Notes under the pieces: model-generated
Databases searched by the model: none
Seen by the model: only the letters and a program-made list of their open reading frames with translations
What the model was told of the DNA's origin: nothing
Shown: one piece after another, positions 50,953-59,820 of the stretch
Numbering within the stretch: position 1 is the stretch's first letter
How the letters are laid out: each line of letters begins with the position of its first letter
Translations under genes and position numbers: made by a program
Assembly (NCBI RefSeq): GCF_036746095.1
Contig: NZ_DAIOEU010000002.1
Coordinates: forward strand, 174,549-238,548
DNA from: Dyella_B sp036746095
GTDB taxonomy: Bacteria > Pseudomonadota > Gammaproteobacteria > Xanthomonadales > Rhodanobacteraceae
DNA length: 64,000 bases
Direction: 5' to 3'

Positions 50953-53124
50953 CACAAGCGTGACCTCGCTGGCCGTGTGAGCGGTCGCTCGCAGCGCTAC
51001 TTTGAACAATCCTGTCTGCGGGTCACGCGCCGCGGACAGGATGGCTGCACCTTCGGCATATGGAACGATGTTGGACCGTGAATAACCGGCCAGCGTGATC
51101 ACCGGGTCGTTGGCTGCGAACGCAAGTTTCAACCGAACCCCATTGGCAAGCTCCTCGTACGACGTTACGCGCTTGCGCCCCATCGGAACGAATTGGCCTA
51201 TATCACCCAAAACGGCGATACCCGATGCAGACACGGGCGCGATAACGCGATAGGCGAAGGCATCGGCACCCTTGAGTTTTCCAGTGATCGTTTCCTTGCT
51301 GCGTGCGGTAACCAGCGTTTGCGAGAACGGATCGAACACCGCCACGGTTCCGCTAAAACCCAATGCTGCCGGCAGCATGGAAAAATCGTTCGCACCTTTC
51401 GAAGGAGTATCAGCGAATGCCAGCACATAAGCCGTGGCGTGATTGCCGTGATGGGTGAACGTAGCACCGATGATCGCTGCGCCCGTTTGCCTGGCCTGCG
51501 TCATATAGCTGACGTCGAGCGGCATAAGGGGTTCGTCCGGTTTCACGATCTCGCCATCGGCACGCACGGCCCTGAAGATGTTGGCGCGATCGAGATCTTC
51601 GAATGCATCGCCTACCCCAACCGGTCCACCGGAAAGCGTGGCGAAGAGCATGGCGGCCGTATCGTGCGAGGGCATCACATCGGTCGCGGGCCATGCGCCT
51701 AACTCACGAATGAATCGCGCGTTGAAGGCCAGCTGGGTCCATTTATCGCGAGTCAAGCCGTCGCCGGCGGCACGAATGGTGGTCAGGTTCGGGTATTTCA
51801 CCCCCTGCAACATAAACAGCGGATAGGCCATGCAGTACTGCATGGTGATGCCGTGCGCGGCCATCGCCGACGCCATGCCGTCCGCGAACGACTCGCCCTT
51901 GCCGGGCACGCTTTGCAGCTCCGGCGAGAACTTGTAAATGGCATCCAGCCAATCCTGCAAATAAATGGCAATACCGTTGCTGGCGGCGTAATCGGCGAGT
52001 TCATCCCAATAGCGACGGTCGACGGCGGCGAGGCCAGATATCGCAAAGCGCTTTCGATAAGGGCTGGCCTTGTCGATAAAACGATTGTGCGCAAGGAATG
52101 GCAGCTTCACGCGCTGGTGGAATTCAGCCATGCCTTTGGGGAACACACCGGGCTGCGCCTTCCACTCGAGAAGACCGCCGTAGCGATTCCAGTCTTCGTC
52201 GGGCAACGCCGGGTTCTTGATCCGCCCCACCTTCTCATGCGGATTCCACGCACTCTTGGCGTACCACCAGCTATCGAGCTGCAGATAACCGAATGGGATG
52301 CCGGCTTCACGACTGCGCTGGATGAAGCGCACCAGCGAGTCCTCGTAATTCAGACCCTGCGCGTATTCATAGTTGTAGTAATAGTGGCCGCCGGCGTTAT
52401 CCGTAAGCTCGCCGAGATAACGTAAGGTGGCATCCGCGTCGGGAGCCGTCGGGCGGCGATGATAGAGCCCGCGCAACGCCGTACCCCAAACGCCATAGGC
52501 CGTCGCGATATCCGGCGCCGCAGCCACCAACGCGCTTGCCGTGTAGCCAACCGGCAACTTCCCTACTTCCGAATTCAATCCCACCGCAATGCGCGTCTTG
52601 GCATCGCCCAGCATGCTGGCAAGAAAGAAATCCGACGCGGGCGAGATGATGAGCGCGCGTCCGCTGTCGTCGAAAAGAACCCACGGTGTCGACACATCCT
52701 GCGGCGAATCAAACACCGGCGGCGCGAAATTCAACTGCCGATGCGAAAGCGAGTGCAATCCGGTAGGTACAGTGTTGAAATCCGGAAAGGCTGGAAGCTG
52801 CGTGAGCGTACGTGTGCCCACGATTTTCCATGAAAACAGCAAGGCGCCAGATGCGCTTGGTGCAGGCGAGACATCCGCCTCAACACCCTCGGCGAGCATA
52901 AAGCCAAGCCCCTTTGCCGATGTTGAAACGTGCGCTGCCCCACCGGGCAGACGACCCGCGAAATGAAGCCCACGGGCGTCGAGCGCATACGCGCCGCTTG
53001 CATCGTCAATCGAAAAGACAAGCTCGCCACTTCGAACCTCGTATTGCCTGGACAACCCGATTCGCGGCAACAAGGCGCATGCGATGAGCAAGGGCACGAC
53101 GGAAAACCGGAAGCGATGTTTCAT
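50938..53124 (-). CDS. Exported glycoside hydrolase, GH36/raffinose-synthase-like
   Basis: This 728-residue protein has a signal peptide (VVPLLIACALLPRIGLS), an N-terminal beta-sandwich, a TIM-barrel region and a C-terminal sandwich. Barrel motifs IPFGYLQLDSWWY and GIAIYLQDWLD carry Asp residues at strand ends, and LSGGPVGVGDAFEDLDRANIFRAVRADGEI mirrors the SGGP-x-YVSD segment of clan GH-D (GH36) enzymes. An alpha-galactosidase-type or related activity in the periplasm is likely; the exact substrate is not readable. The C-terminal four codons are contributed by the adjacent MITE, so the natural end may have been replaced. Confidence 0.75.
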   Translation of the reverse strand: MKHRFRFSVVPLLIACALLPRIGLSRQYEVRSGELVFSIDDASGAYALDARGLHFAGRLPGGAAHVSTSAKGLGFMLAEGVEADVSPAPSASGALLFSWKIVGTRTLTQLPAFPDFNTVPTGLHSLSHRQLNFAPPVFDSPQDVSTPWVLFDDSGRALIISPASDFFLASMLGDAKTRIAVGLNSEVGKLPVGYTASALVAAAPDIATAYGVWGTALRGLYHRRPTAPDADATLRYLGELTDNAGGHYYYNYEYAQGLNYEDSLVRFIQRSREAGIPFGYLQLDSWWYAKSAWNPHEKVGRIKNPALPDEDWNRYGGLLEWKAQPGVFPKGMAEFHQRVKLPFLAHNRFIDKASPYRKRFAISGLAAVDRRYWDELADYAASNGIAIYLQDWLDAIYKFSPELQSVPGKGESFADGMASAMAAHGITMQYCMAYPLFMLQGVKYPNLTTIRAAGDGLTRDKWTQLAFNARFIRELGAWPATDVMPSHDTAAMLFATLSGGPVGVGDAFEDLDRANIFRAVRADGEIVKPDEPLMPLDVSYMTQARQTGAAIIGATFTHHGNHATAYVLAFADTPSKGANDFSMLPAALGFSGTVAVFDPFSQTLVTARSKETITGKLKGADAFAYRVIAPVSASGIAVLGDIGQFVPMGRKRVTSYEELANGVRLKLAFAANDPVITLAGYSRSNIVPYAEGAAILSAARDPQTGLFKVALRATAHTASEVTLVLRQH

Positions 53125-53238
53125 AGCGACGATGTCCAGCGGGCGGCGAGCGATTATTCTTCGCCTTACGGGACAACGTCAAAAGAGCATAAATGGCCGG
53201 CCGCCATTCGGCCTGCTTTTAGCGAAAAAACAGGCGGC

Positions 53239-53553
53239 CTAACGGTTTCGCTCGGCTTCCAACAACTCGTCACCATGTCGGCGAAGAAAATACAGCGCAG
53301 CGCGCAGGCCTTGCACTTGCGCTGGGCTGAGCGGCCACGGGGTGGGATCAAGTGGCTGATGCGTCGTTCGGCTTGAGGCTTCACTGCATCTCAAGAGATT
53401 GCGAATCACGCCCATGGCCAGTGACGTACCGGCGATGCTCATGAGCGACGTGTACTGCCTGGCGTGCTCAGGGTCCAAGGGAAGCTTGGATTCGTTGATG
53501 AGCCAGAAGGGTTCGGATGGGCGTTCGCGTGTTCGGTGAGGCGCGGGAGTCAT
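53239..53553 (-). CDS. Hypothetical protein, 104 aa
   Basis: Proline-rich N-terminus, then DPEHARQYTSLMSIAGTSLAMGVIRNLL and a C-terminal helix LSPAQVQGLRAALYFLRRHGDELLEAERNR. No family recognised and no clear ribosome site; listed because the C-terminal helical part is protein-like and the frame is free of conflict with other genes. Confidence 0.4.
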   Translation of the reverse strand: MTPAPHRTRERPSEPFWLINESKLPLDPEHARQYTSLMSIAGTSLAMGVIRNLLRCSEASSRTTHQPLDPTPWPLSPAQVQGLRAALYFLRRHGDELLEAERNR

Positions 53554-53725
53554 GATGAGTGCTCTGATATGAGGGGAGGTTCGTCGAGCGGCATGCGCTT
53601 GACAGCTTTATCGCAGTCGGCGTCCAAGCACGGTTTGCGACCGTCGAATAGCTAGTGTTTCGTTCTTGCCTCTATGCATGCTTTTCAGATTCATAAGCGC
53701 CGTCTCTCACCTGACTTTCGTCAAA

Positions 53726-53748
53726 TATAACAACATAGAGTATAACAA
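53726..53748. promoter_or_regulatory. Direct repeat TATAACAA x2 upstream of small XRE gene
   Basis: TATAACAA occurs at 53726-53733 and again at 53741-53748 (15 bp apart), and TTGTTGTT follows near 53764, forming partial inverted partners. The AT-rich block is 60-80 bp before the ATG at 53803 and is a likely operator/promoter for that regulator. Confidence 0.4.
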
Positions 53749-53802
53749 GATGGAGTAATTCATGTTGTTGTTTAGCGTGGCTTCATTACTGGAGCACGTG
53801 AC

Positions 53803-54120
53803 ATGCCTAAGGGGAAATCCATCCATTCGAAGGAATACCCAGTTTTCCTGCAGTTGCTGATTGAAACCAGGCAGGAAGCGGATCTCACCCAAGCCAAGCT
53901 AGCCCATAAAACGGGGCTATCGCAGCCATATGTGTCCGCGGTGGAAAGAGGAATTTTGAGACTGGACACCCTGCAACTCAGGACGTGGCTGCTTGGATGC
54001 GGTTCCGACCTCGGTACTTTTGGCGCTGAACTGGAAAGGCGCCTCAAGACGTTTGAGCGGGATTCCGATGGGATGAAAGCCCGGCGCGCTAAAAAGGTCT
54101 CAAAAGACAAAGCCTCATGA
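53803..54120 (+). CDS. Small XRE-family regulator
   Basis: This 105-residue protein has a Cro/C1-type helix-turn-helix in residues 15-75: FLQLLIETRQEADLTQAKLAHKTGLSQPYVSAVERGILRLDTLQL. A basic C-terminus (MKARRAKKVSKDKAS) follows. Such proteins are typical antitoxin/prophage regulators. Its stop overlaps the start of a 38-residue ORF, suggesting translational coupling. TATAACAA repeats upstream are candidate operators. Confidence 0.8.
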   Translation: MPKGKSIHSKEYPVFLQLLIETRQEADLTQAKLAHKTGLSQPYVSAVERGILRLDTLQLRTWLLGCGSDLGTFGAELERRLKTFERDSDGMKARRAKKVSKDKAS

Positions 54121-54233
54121 TTAAGGACAAATTGTCCGGGAAGTATCTGACCTATCTTCTGCTATCGCTGCGAAAATACGAGCAGGCACTCCTAGAACAA
54201 GAAGCTTCGTTCAATCTCTATCATCGAAATTGA
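54117..54233 (+). CDS. 38-residue ORF coupled to the XRE gene
   Basis: The ATG overlaps the TGA of the XRE gene (ATGA). It encodes 38 residues with a helical Leu/Lys middle (YLTYLLLSLRKYEQALLEQE). No own ribosome site is needed under coupling. It may be a tiny partner protein of the regulator; no homology is visible. Confidence 0.4.
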   Translation: MIKDKLSGKYLTYLLLSLRKYEQALLEQEASFNLYHRN

Positions 54234-54260
54234 GCTGCTAAGGAGGCTACTGTAAGTGCA

Positions 54261-54629
54261 TCATTTGCTTACGCTTGAACTGCTAGCGGGCGCACGCTTG
54301 AGTTCTTCAAAGTTGCCATCGTTATTGTAGGCAGTCGTGGTCGCGTGGCCGTCGCTCTTGCGAAGCTTCATGAAGTAAACGGTCTGCGTAACGTCCGGCT
54401 CGCCTCCGCATTCCCCACCTTGTTTGGTGCGAACGCGAACGAGCCAGTCGTTACCTTCATCAGCGGTGTCGAAGTAGAGGCAATCCAGCTTGATAGGAGT
54501 GAGGTGATATTGCGTCGTCAGGTCTTCTGCACGCGCTGCCGCATCGTCGTCGTTCTTGATGGGCTTACTTTGGGCGCACGCCGACGCGATGAACGTCAGA
54601 CCGAGAAGAAAAGAAAGTAGTCGGTTCAT
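54261..54629 (-). CDS. Small exported protein, candidate immunity partner of GH73 hydrolase
   Basis: This 122-residue protein has a signal peptide (LLSFLLGLTFIASACAQS, borderline lipobox ASAC). The mature part has a conserved-looking pattern LDCLYFDTADEGNDWLVRVRTKQGGECGGEP, two Cys, VTQTVYFMKLRKSDG, and a Ser-rich end. Its ATG overlaps the stop of the upstream peptidoglycan hydrolase gene (ATGA). Small periplasmic proteins coupled to a wall hydrolase are typical immunity proteins of type VI effectors; no T6SS gene is in the window, so this is inference. Confidence 0.65.
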   Translation of the reverse strand: MNRLLSFLLGLTFIASACAQSKPIKNDDDAAARAEDLTTQYHLTPIKLDCLYFDTADEGNDWLVRVRTKQGGECGGEPDVTQTVYFMKLRKSDGHATTTAYNNDGNFEELKRAPASSSSVSK

Positions 54630-55135
54630 GGCTTCACATCGTATTGCTGCAGATTGTGGCCGCGGATGACACCTTGAACCCGTTCCACGTAGTCGCCAAC
54701 GGTCGCGTAGCGATGAAGGTGAGTCACGAACTTCATGGAGTCGCTGTTATCAGCGAAGGCTTGTGGAAAGCGACGCTGCAACATCTCGGCGTAGTCCTCC
54801 GCAGCTTCGCCATAGTTTGCGTAGTCGCGGAAGCTGTCGGTGACCTGTTTGCGCTGGCCTTTCACTACCTCGTGCGTGACGAACTTGGTCGTGCCGCCAT
54901 CCGGGGCGTGACCTTTCACGCCGAAATAGGCGTTGCCCTTCATTCGAAGGCCCCAGCCACTTTCGAGCCCGGATTGGGCGAGAATGACGCTTACCGGCAC
55001 GCCAGTCTTGAGGCTGACGGCCCTGGCGTCAGCCACCTGGAGTTTGATGAAGGCGTCGACGTGATTGGGCTGACGGTGCGCGGGGTGATGATGCGCCGCA
55101 CGATGTTTGGCGTGATGCGCCGTAGAATGCGTCAT
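54626..55135 (-). CDS. GH73-type N-acetylglucosaminidase (possible secreted effector)
   Basis: This 169-residue protein has a His-rich N-terminus without a classical signal peptide, then a FlgJ/GH73 domain: ADARAVSLKTGVPVSVILAQSGLESGWGLRMKGNAYFGVKG with the catalytic Glu in GLESGWG. It continues DSFRDYANYGEAAEDYAEMLQRRF and ATVGDYVERVQGVI. It cleaves peptidoglycan glycans. Lack of a signal peptide plus a coupled exported partner fits a type VI effector with immunity protein (Tge2-like) better than housekeeping FlgJ. It is divergent from the second MASE1 gene. Confidence 0.8.
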   Translation of the reverse strand: MTHSTAHHAKHRAAHHHPAHRQPNHVDAFIKLQVADARAVSLKTGVPVSVILAQSGLESGWGLRMKGNAYFGVKGHAPDGGTTKFVTHEVVKGQRKQVTDSFRDYANYGEAAEDYAEMLQRRFPQAFADNSDSMKFVTHLHRYATVGDYVERVQGVIRGHNLQQYDVKP

Positions 55136-55381
55136 AGAGACATGCTCCCTGCTGTCTGGTGTGTGTGAAATTTATACTGGGGCGACCTGACGTCGGCAAG
55201 GGTTGGGTTGTCTGCTTGGTCGAAACCCGCGTCCCGGGACAGGGCTGATCACAAGATATTGCGGTGTGGTTATACGACACTTTCACGCTTAACATCCAAT
55301 GATGACCCGTGTTGGCCGATAGAAGAGCGGTCAATGGGGACGACAACGCGGCATCATAAATCTCGGTCAGGGGGACGGAGC

Positions 55382-57031
55382 ATGGGGAGGGGGCAGTTTG
55401 GTAGAGAGTGGCTCACGCAGATTGGCATCTGTGTTGGATACGCGCTGGTGTTTTGGGCGATACATGCCGCGAATGCCGCCTCGGCCCATTGGCACGTCTA
55501 TGCCGGCTTTCAACTGATCTGCTTGCTGTTGATCCCTTATCGGTATTGGCCCGCGCTTCTCCTTGGAGAGGCTGTCCCGAACGCCTATTTCGCTTGGCAG
55601 TGTCTGCCGGACTTCAATGCCGCCTGGGTAGCAGTCCGCATGATTCCGGAGATCCTCCTTTGCATGCCGATCACGTGGTTCTGCCGCGAACGGCTAGGTG
55701 TGTTCCCGACGAAGCACCTGGTTAACGTCAAAGCGCTCCTGGGCTGCCTCCTGCTGGTGGCCGTTGTCATTAGCGCCTACAACTTCGCGCTGATCTCCAC
55801 CCTCGGCATCACAACTGGCCCCTACCGCCCGCGTCCGCTGATCGCCGCCATCTATCTGTCCGGCAACTATGCCGGCCTGCTCACGATCGTGCCCTGGGCG
55901 CTGATTGCTCGCCTGGACTATCGGAAAGGGCACGTAAAGGCCCAGCTTGGTCGACTGCTATCGAGCCGGCTGCTGGCCGACGCTGTGGGCATTGCGATCC
56001 CGGTGATCGTCCTGATGGCGGTCATAGCCAACTACCTCAACAACGCTCCGACCCAACTGCTCGAAACGGCGATGTTGATCCCGGCTGCGTGGCTGACCTT
56101 CAAGCACGGCTGGCGTGCGGCTGCCCTGGCGGGCACCGTGGTGATCATTTGCAACGGCATCCTGCAGCCTGGAACGCCCACGCTTGAACCCGCTGAGATG
56201 ACCGCCATGATTTGTCTCGCGGTCAGCGCACTGTATGCCCTCGGCGCAAAGGTCTCGGCCCAACGCCTCCAGGATGAGCGTGAGCGGATCGCGGCCCAAG
56301 AGGTTCACGACATGGCGCGGCAGCAGCTGATGGCGACCGAACGCCGGATGCGAAGCGCCGCAGAGCGCCTGGAATTCGTGGCCGGATCGCTTCACATCGC
56401 AAATTCCCAAACGCTGCAACACATGCGGCGGATCCTTCCCAACATCGAGACGCACGGCTTCTACAAGCAGGCAATCAAGGCGCACGAACAGGTCTACTTG
56501 CTTGCAGAAAGCCTGCACCCATCCGCATGGCGTGACCGCGGTTTGCCCGCGGCCTTGAACGAGACACTCGCCCGAGCGCTGGACGAAGCGGGCCTGTCGT
56601 ATCGATGCGAGATTGGCGGGCGCGGCTTCATGTTTTTGGAGTCAGCGGTCCATACCGCGATCTACCGAACTGCCTGCGAGAGTATCGTGCACGTCACGTC
56701 GGACATCACCTGTTCCAGCGTGAAGCTGATCGTGCGCGCCGGGGAGACGAATAATCGTCGCTGGGTCGTTGTGCGTGTCGAGGGCCATCTGGACACTAAC
56801 GGCGTGGCGAAGGGCGTCTACTTTGGTGAGTCGCGCCGCGACCTCGCTATGAAGCTCGGCACGAACCTGTCGGATGTCCAGGGCATGCGCGCTCACGCTC
56901 GAACCTTCGATGGCGTGCTGCATGTTCGGTCAAGCAATGAGCGCGTCGTGGTGACGACCTTGCTACACAGTCAATCGGTAGGAGTCCAGAAGCAAAAAGG
57001 TTCTGAACCCCTACGATTGTGGGTTGACTGA
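55382..57031 (+). CDS. MASE1-like membrane sensor with degenerate histidine-kinase core, copy 2
   Basis: This protein of 549 residues is similar over its full length to the product of 33191-34852: LIPYRYWPALLLGEAVPNAYFA, AAWLTFKHGWRAAALAGT, then cytosolic AESLHPSAWRDRGLPAALNETLARAL, AIYRTACESIVHV and RDLAMKLGTNLSDVQ. About eight membrane helices. As in copy 1 no phospho-acceptor His and no DxGxG are visible. The ATG at 55382 follows GGGGGACGGAGC; longer readings from 55208 or 55334 lack a counterpart in the paralog. It converges with the small exported gene at 57033 with 1 nt between stops. Confidence 0.72.
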   Translation: MGRGQFGREWLTQIGICVGYALVFWAIHAANAASAHWHVYAGFQLICLLLIPYRYWPALLLGEAVPNAYFAWQCLPDFNAAWVAVRMIPEILLCMPITWFCRERLGVFPTKHLVNVKALLGCLLLVAVVISAYNFALISTLGITTGPYRPRPLIAAIYLSGNYAGLLTIVPWALIARLDYRKGHVKAQLGRLLSSRLLADAVGIAIPVIVLMAVIANYLNNAPTQLLETAMLIPAAWLTFKHGWRAAALAGTVVIICNGILQPGTPTLEPAEMTAMICLAVSALYALGAKVSAQRLQDERERIAAQEVHDMARQQLMATERRMRSAAERLEFVAGSLHIANSQTLQHMRRILPNIETHGFYKQAIKAHEQVYLLAESLHPSAWRDRGLPAALNETLARALDEAGLSYRCEIGGRGFMFLESAVHTAIYRTACESIVHVTSDITCSSVKLIVRAGETNNRRWVVVRVEGHLDTNGVAKGVYFGESRRDLAMKLGTNLSDVQGMRAHARTFDGVLHVRSSNERVVVTTLLHSQSVGVQKQKGSEPLRLWVD

Positions 57032-57032
57032 G

Positions 57033-57491
57033 TTACTGCACGCCGCTTGCTACCGAAGAGCAATTCAGCGGATCGCACTTGGTCATCTGCGCTTGCAGCA
57101 CGTTGAAAGTCGTTCCACCACTCTGCGGTGTCGCGGTGATCGTCGTGGTGGCATCGCTGTAGATCGTTGTTGCCGCCGAGGACGCACTCGAAGTGGCCGT
57201 CTGCACGCGCTGCGAATCCACACCGACCGGCAGAACGACGACCGTGCCGCTTGCCGCGCCTACCGCCACATGCACGTTGCCATTCAGATCGTTGACCTGG
57301 ACGTATTTGATGCCGTTGAGATAGAACACGTAGACGTGCCAGTTTGGATTGGCACTCTGATCGGCTGCATTCGGCCAAGCTTGGCCCAGCCCTGTCGCAG
57401 GCGTCGAAGTTTGCGCGAAGGCAGCAGACGTCAAACCGACAGCGATCAAACCGGCGAACAGAGCCTTGCGAACTCCGTGGATGCGTAACAT
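57033..57491 (-). CDS. Small exported protein, partner of MASE1-like sensor, copy 2
   Basis: This 152-residue protein has a signal peptide ending SAAFAQ. The mature domain TGLGQAWPNAADQS, WHVYVFYLNGIKYVQVNDLNG, VVVLPVGVDS, then a Ser/Thr-rich strand region and two Cys (MTKCDPLNCSSV) corresponds motif by motif to the product of 34878-35369. An AGAGGGGAAG ribosome site is present; a small hairpin (CCGGCAG arms, 57510-57528) sits in its 5' leader. Function unknown. The double occurrence next to the same kind of sensor argues for a functional pair. Confidence 0.75.
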   Translation of the reverse strand: MLRIHGVRKALFAGLIAVGLTSAAFAQTSTPATGLGQAWPNAADQSANPNWHVYVFYLNGIKYVQVNDLNGNVHVAVGAASGTVVVLPVGVDSQRVQTATSSASSAATTIYSDATTTITATPQSGGTTFNVLQAQMTKCDPLNCSSVASGVQ

Positions 57492-57663
57492 GAGCTTCCC
57501 CTCTTTAGGCCGGCAGCCTACCTGCCGGATCGCCTAAATTTAGCAGCCAAATGCCTGTCCTGTGATGAAGGCAGGCAGATACTTTCGGCCTATTCCGTGA
57601 AGGGATCGTCAATGGCAAGCCCACGCAAAAATGAGCGAGGCTCCCGCGACTCGGACCGCGACG

Positions 57664-57774
57664 TCACTCCCGCTTCCACAGGCCAGACTTTGCCCACTGC
57701 CAAAACACATATGAGAGAACCGCCAGGGCACCGGACAGAACGATCTTCACCGCCAACACAATCCAATACACCAT
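57664..57774 (-). CDS. Tiny membrane peptide (36 aa) at the end of the helicase operon
   Basis: 36 residues: a hydrophobic span of about 22 residues (YWIVLAVKIVLSGALAVLSY region), two Trp, and a basic end (LWKRE). A strong ribosome site GGAGGAA lies 5 nt before the ATG. It is on the same strand as, and 95 nt downstream of, the helicase gene. It may be an independent small gene or the last member of the island operon. The ribosome site and membrane profile support it; no family recognised. Confidence 0.5.
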   Translation of the reverse strand: MVYWIVLAVKIVLSGALAVLSYVFWQWAKSGLWKRE

Positions 57775-57868
57775 ATATTCCTCCATCAGGATTAAAAGGT
57801 TCTTTCATTGAACTTGAAATTCATTCTTACGGTATGGCAACTACGAAGACCTCAATCTTCAATTGCCA

Positions 57869-59812
57869 CTACCTATTTGCAATATCGCTCAATCGAGCCA
57901 TCACATCTCCAGGTAACCAAAGTTCGTCATGAACACGGGTCATGGCGACATACACTGATCTGAAGAACAAGTCCTTCTCAAACCTCCTAAAGTTGTCTAG
58001 AAAGCAGCAGTTCGACATCATGACAGTGCTGTACTCAAGGTTCTTGCAATGATCCAGGAGACCAAGTAACACCCGCTGCTCGCCTTCTTCGCTTTGAGCT
58101 TTGAAAAGAGCCTCTAGATGCTCGACATCAAAGCCACGCTCAAAGAGTCGCGCCACCTTGGGACAGCCAATGTCAGACAAGTGACTAGCGAGTTCACTCC
58201 AGCTCGTAAAGGTTCTAAGGTGGTAGGACTTGGGTCGATCCCGATACTTCTTTAGGTTGATTGCATCCATCACTGACGAACGAAGCGCATCACCAGAAGC
58301 AGGAACAAACCGAAATAGTGCTCCCGCGTCCTTCAGCCGTAATGCGTCTTCCAGCATGAACCACTCGGAGCCGTAGACCCTTAACCCTTCCTCGGGAAGC
58401 TCACTTCCCTTGTCGTATAACTTGGGTCGTGTGATGTGGTCCTTAGAACCGATAATCGGCTCTGCAACAAGCTTTTCAGAATGATAGCCAAGGACTTCCC
58501 GAACAAACGGCATGGCCTGCTCGCCCGTCCTGACGGACTGCGTCATCCTAAACGTCTTGGCATGCTCTACATCCCCTACGCCAGAGAAGATGCTCTGATA
58601 AGGATCAGACATTGTCACAAGGCCCTGCTGATACCTGCTCAGCATGTGATACCAACCACCTGAGAGGTCATGGGCTTCGTCCACGAGCAATGTGCCAAGT
58701 GGAGGAATAGAGGCTCCAGACAGGCCAAGCCATTTGACCAAGTGATAAATCTTGATGCTGAAGATTTGCTCCGTCTTCGATCCATCAATAGAAAACATCA
58801 GGTCCCAGATACGTCCTGCATAACCGATGTAGACGTTTTTCGACGGCAAGCTGATAAGTTTAAGTTTGCGTGGCAAATGGTGATGGCCAATTGCTTCGTC
58901 ATGGCTGTGGCACCAGTTCCGCAGAGTAACGAAGACGTCCTGCAACACCTGGTATGGCTCAGCGCCTTCAATACCAGAGATGCCCGCCACTTCAGCCTGA
59001 CGAACAAACGGCCAGTTGGAGTCCTTGATTTGGGGTGGTTTCACCCAACGGGTGCTTCGTTGCTGAAAGAATTTGTTGGCAATACTGATCGCCAATTCGA
59101 ATAACGTTTTAGACTCGATGGCGGAACTTCCAACTCGCTGTTGAAAGGCAAACTGTTGGGCACGCGATGGAGCAAGGTGCGTGTATTTTCGACCACCTTC
59201 AGCAAGCGCAAAGATCAAGTGTGTCTTGCCAGTCCCAGCGTAGGCCGTCAGTGAAAAGTGCTCATACGGGTCGGCCATGAAGGCCTTGGCAACCACGATT
59301 TGATCCCTGGTCCCTGATGATTTTACCCAGCGCCTAGAAGGTGGCTCTGAAGAGTCGTCTTCATTGTCCAGTTCACTGAAGTCTGATTCCTCCCCAACGT
59401 CAACGGCAAGCTCAAATTCGTGCAAAGTATCTCGGCATGCATCCTGGAAGGCTGGTGTATAACGCCCGTTTCCACCACACCATGACCTGTCTGCAATCTT
59501 GTCTTCAGGTGCAAACTCAATCGCTTGTTCTGCCATCGAAGCCATCAGTTCATCAGGCTTCATATCCGAAAATTCGGATTTCATCTCCTGCAACTGCTGC
59601 GCCACCTCATTGGCGTCCACCTTATAAAGGGACGCATCTGCTTCAACGATGAGCCTCCCCAAGGCGGAATGTCCCATAGCGGGTTTACTGGCGACGACCA
59701 ACATTGATAGCAAACCTACGCGCTCAATAAATAGGTCAGGGACGCCTCCATCGGACAGGAACAATTCCGCGACACGACGGCTAACAGGTAAGTAATAAAG
59801 TTGCTGGCTCAT
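57869..59812 (-). CDS. SF1 (UvrD/Rep-like) helicase of a putative defence operon
   Basis: This 647-residue protein has a roughly 165-residue N-terminal extension without recognised motifs, then SF1 helicase motifs in order: Walker A AYAGTGKT (190-197), Walker B LLVDEAHDLSG, motif III-like MSDPYQSIFSG, motif IV-like RMTQSVRTGEQ, and VYVAMTRVHDEL (motif VI, as in UvrD/PIF1-type VAxTRA). It starts 8 nt after the nuclease-IrrE gene stop. SF1 helicases of this form accompany nucleases in several phage-defence systems. DNA translocation is likely; target unknown. Confidence 0.85.
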   Translation of the reverse strand: MSQQLYYLPVSRRVAELFLSDGGVPDLFIERVGLLSMLVVASKPAMGHSALGRLIVEADASLYKVDANEVAQQLQEMKSEFSDMKPDELMASMAEQAIEFAPEDKIADRSWCGGNGRYTPAFQDACRDTLHEFELAVDVGEESDFSELDNEDDSSEPPSRRWVKSSGTRDQIVVAKAFMADPYEHFSLTAYAGTGKTHLIFALAEGGRKYTHLAPSRAQQFAFQQRVGSSAIESKTLFELAISIANKFFQQRSTRWVKPPQIKDSNWPFVRQAEVAGISGIEGAEPYQVLQDVFVTLRNWCHSHDEAIGHHHLPRKLKLISLPSKNVYIGYAGRIWDLMFSIDGSKTEQIFSIKIYHLVKWLGLSGASIPPLGTLLVDEAHDLSGGWYHMLSRYQQGLVTMSDPYQSIFSGVGDVEHAKTFRMTQSVRTGEQAMPFVREVLGYHSEKLVAEPIIGSKDHITRPKLYDKGSELPEEGLRVYGSEWFMLEDALRLKDAGALFRFVPASGDALRSSVMDAINLKKYRDRPKSYHLRTFTSWSELASHLSDIGCPKVARLFERGFDVEHLEALFKAQSEEGEQRVLLGLLDHCKNLEYSTVMMSNCCFLDNFRRFEKDLFFRSVYVAMTRVHDELWLPGDVMARLSDIANR

Positions 59813-59820
59813 CAGTATTC

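Noticed and set aside
57597..57932. 111-codon plus-strand ORF
   Set aside because: Overlaps the helicase 3' end antisense and the small minus-strand membrane ORF with a good ribosome site; composition not protein-like.
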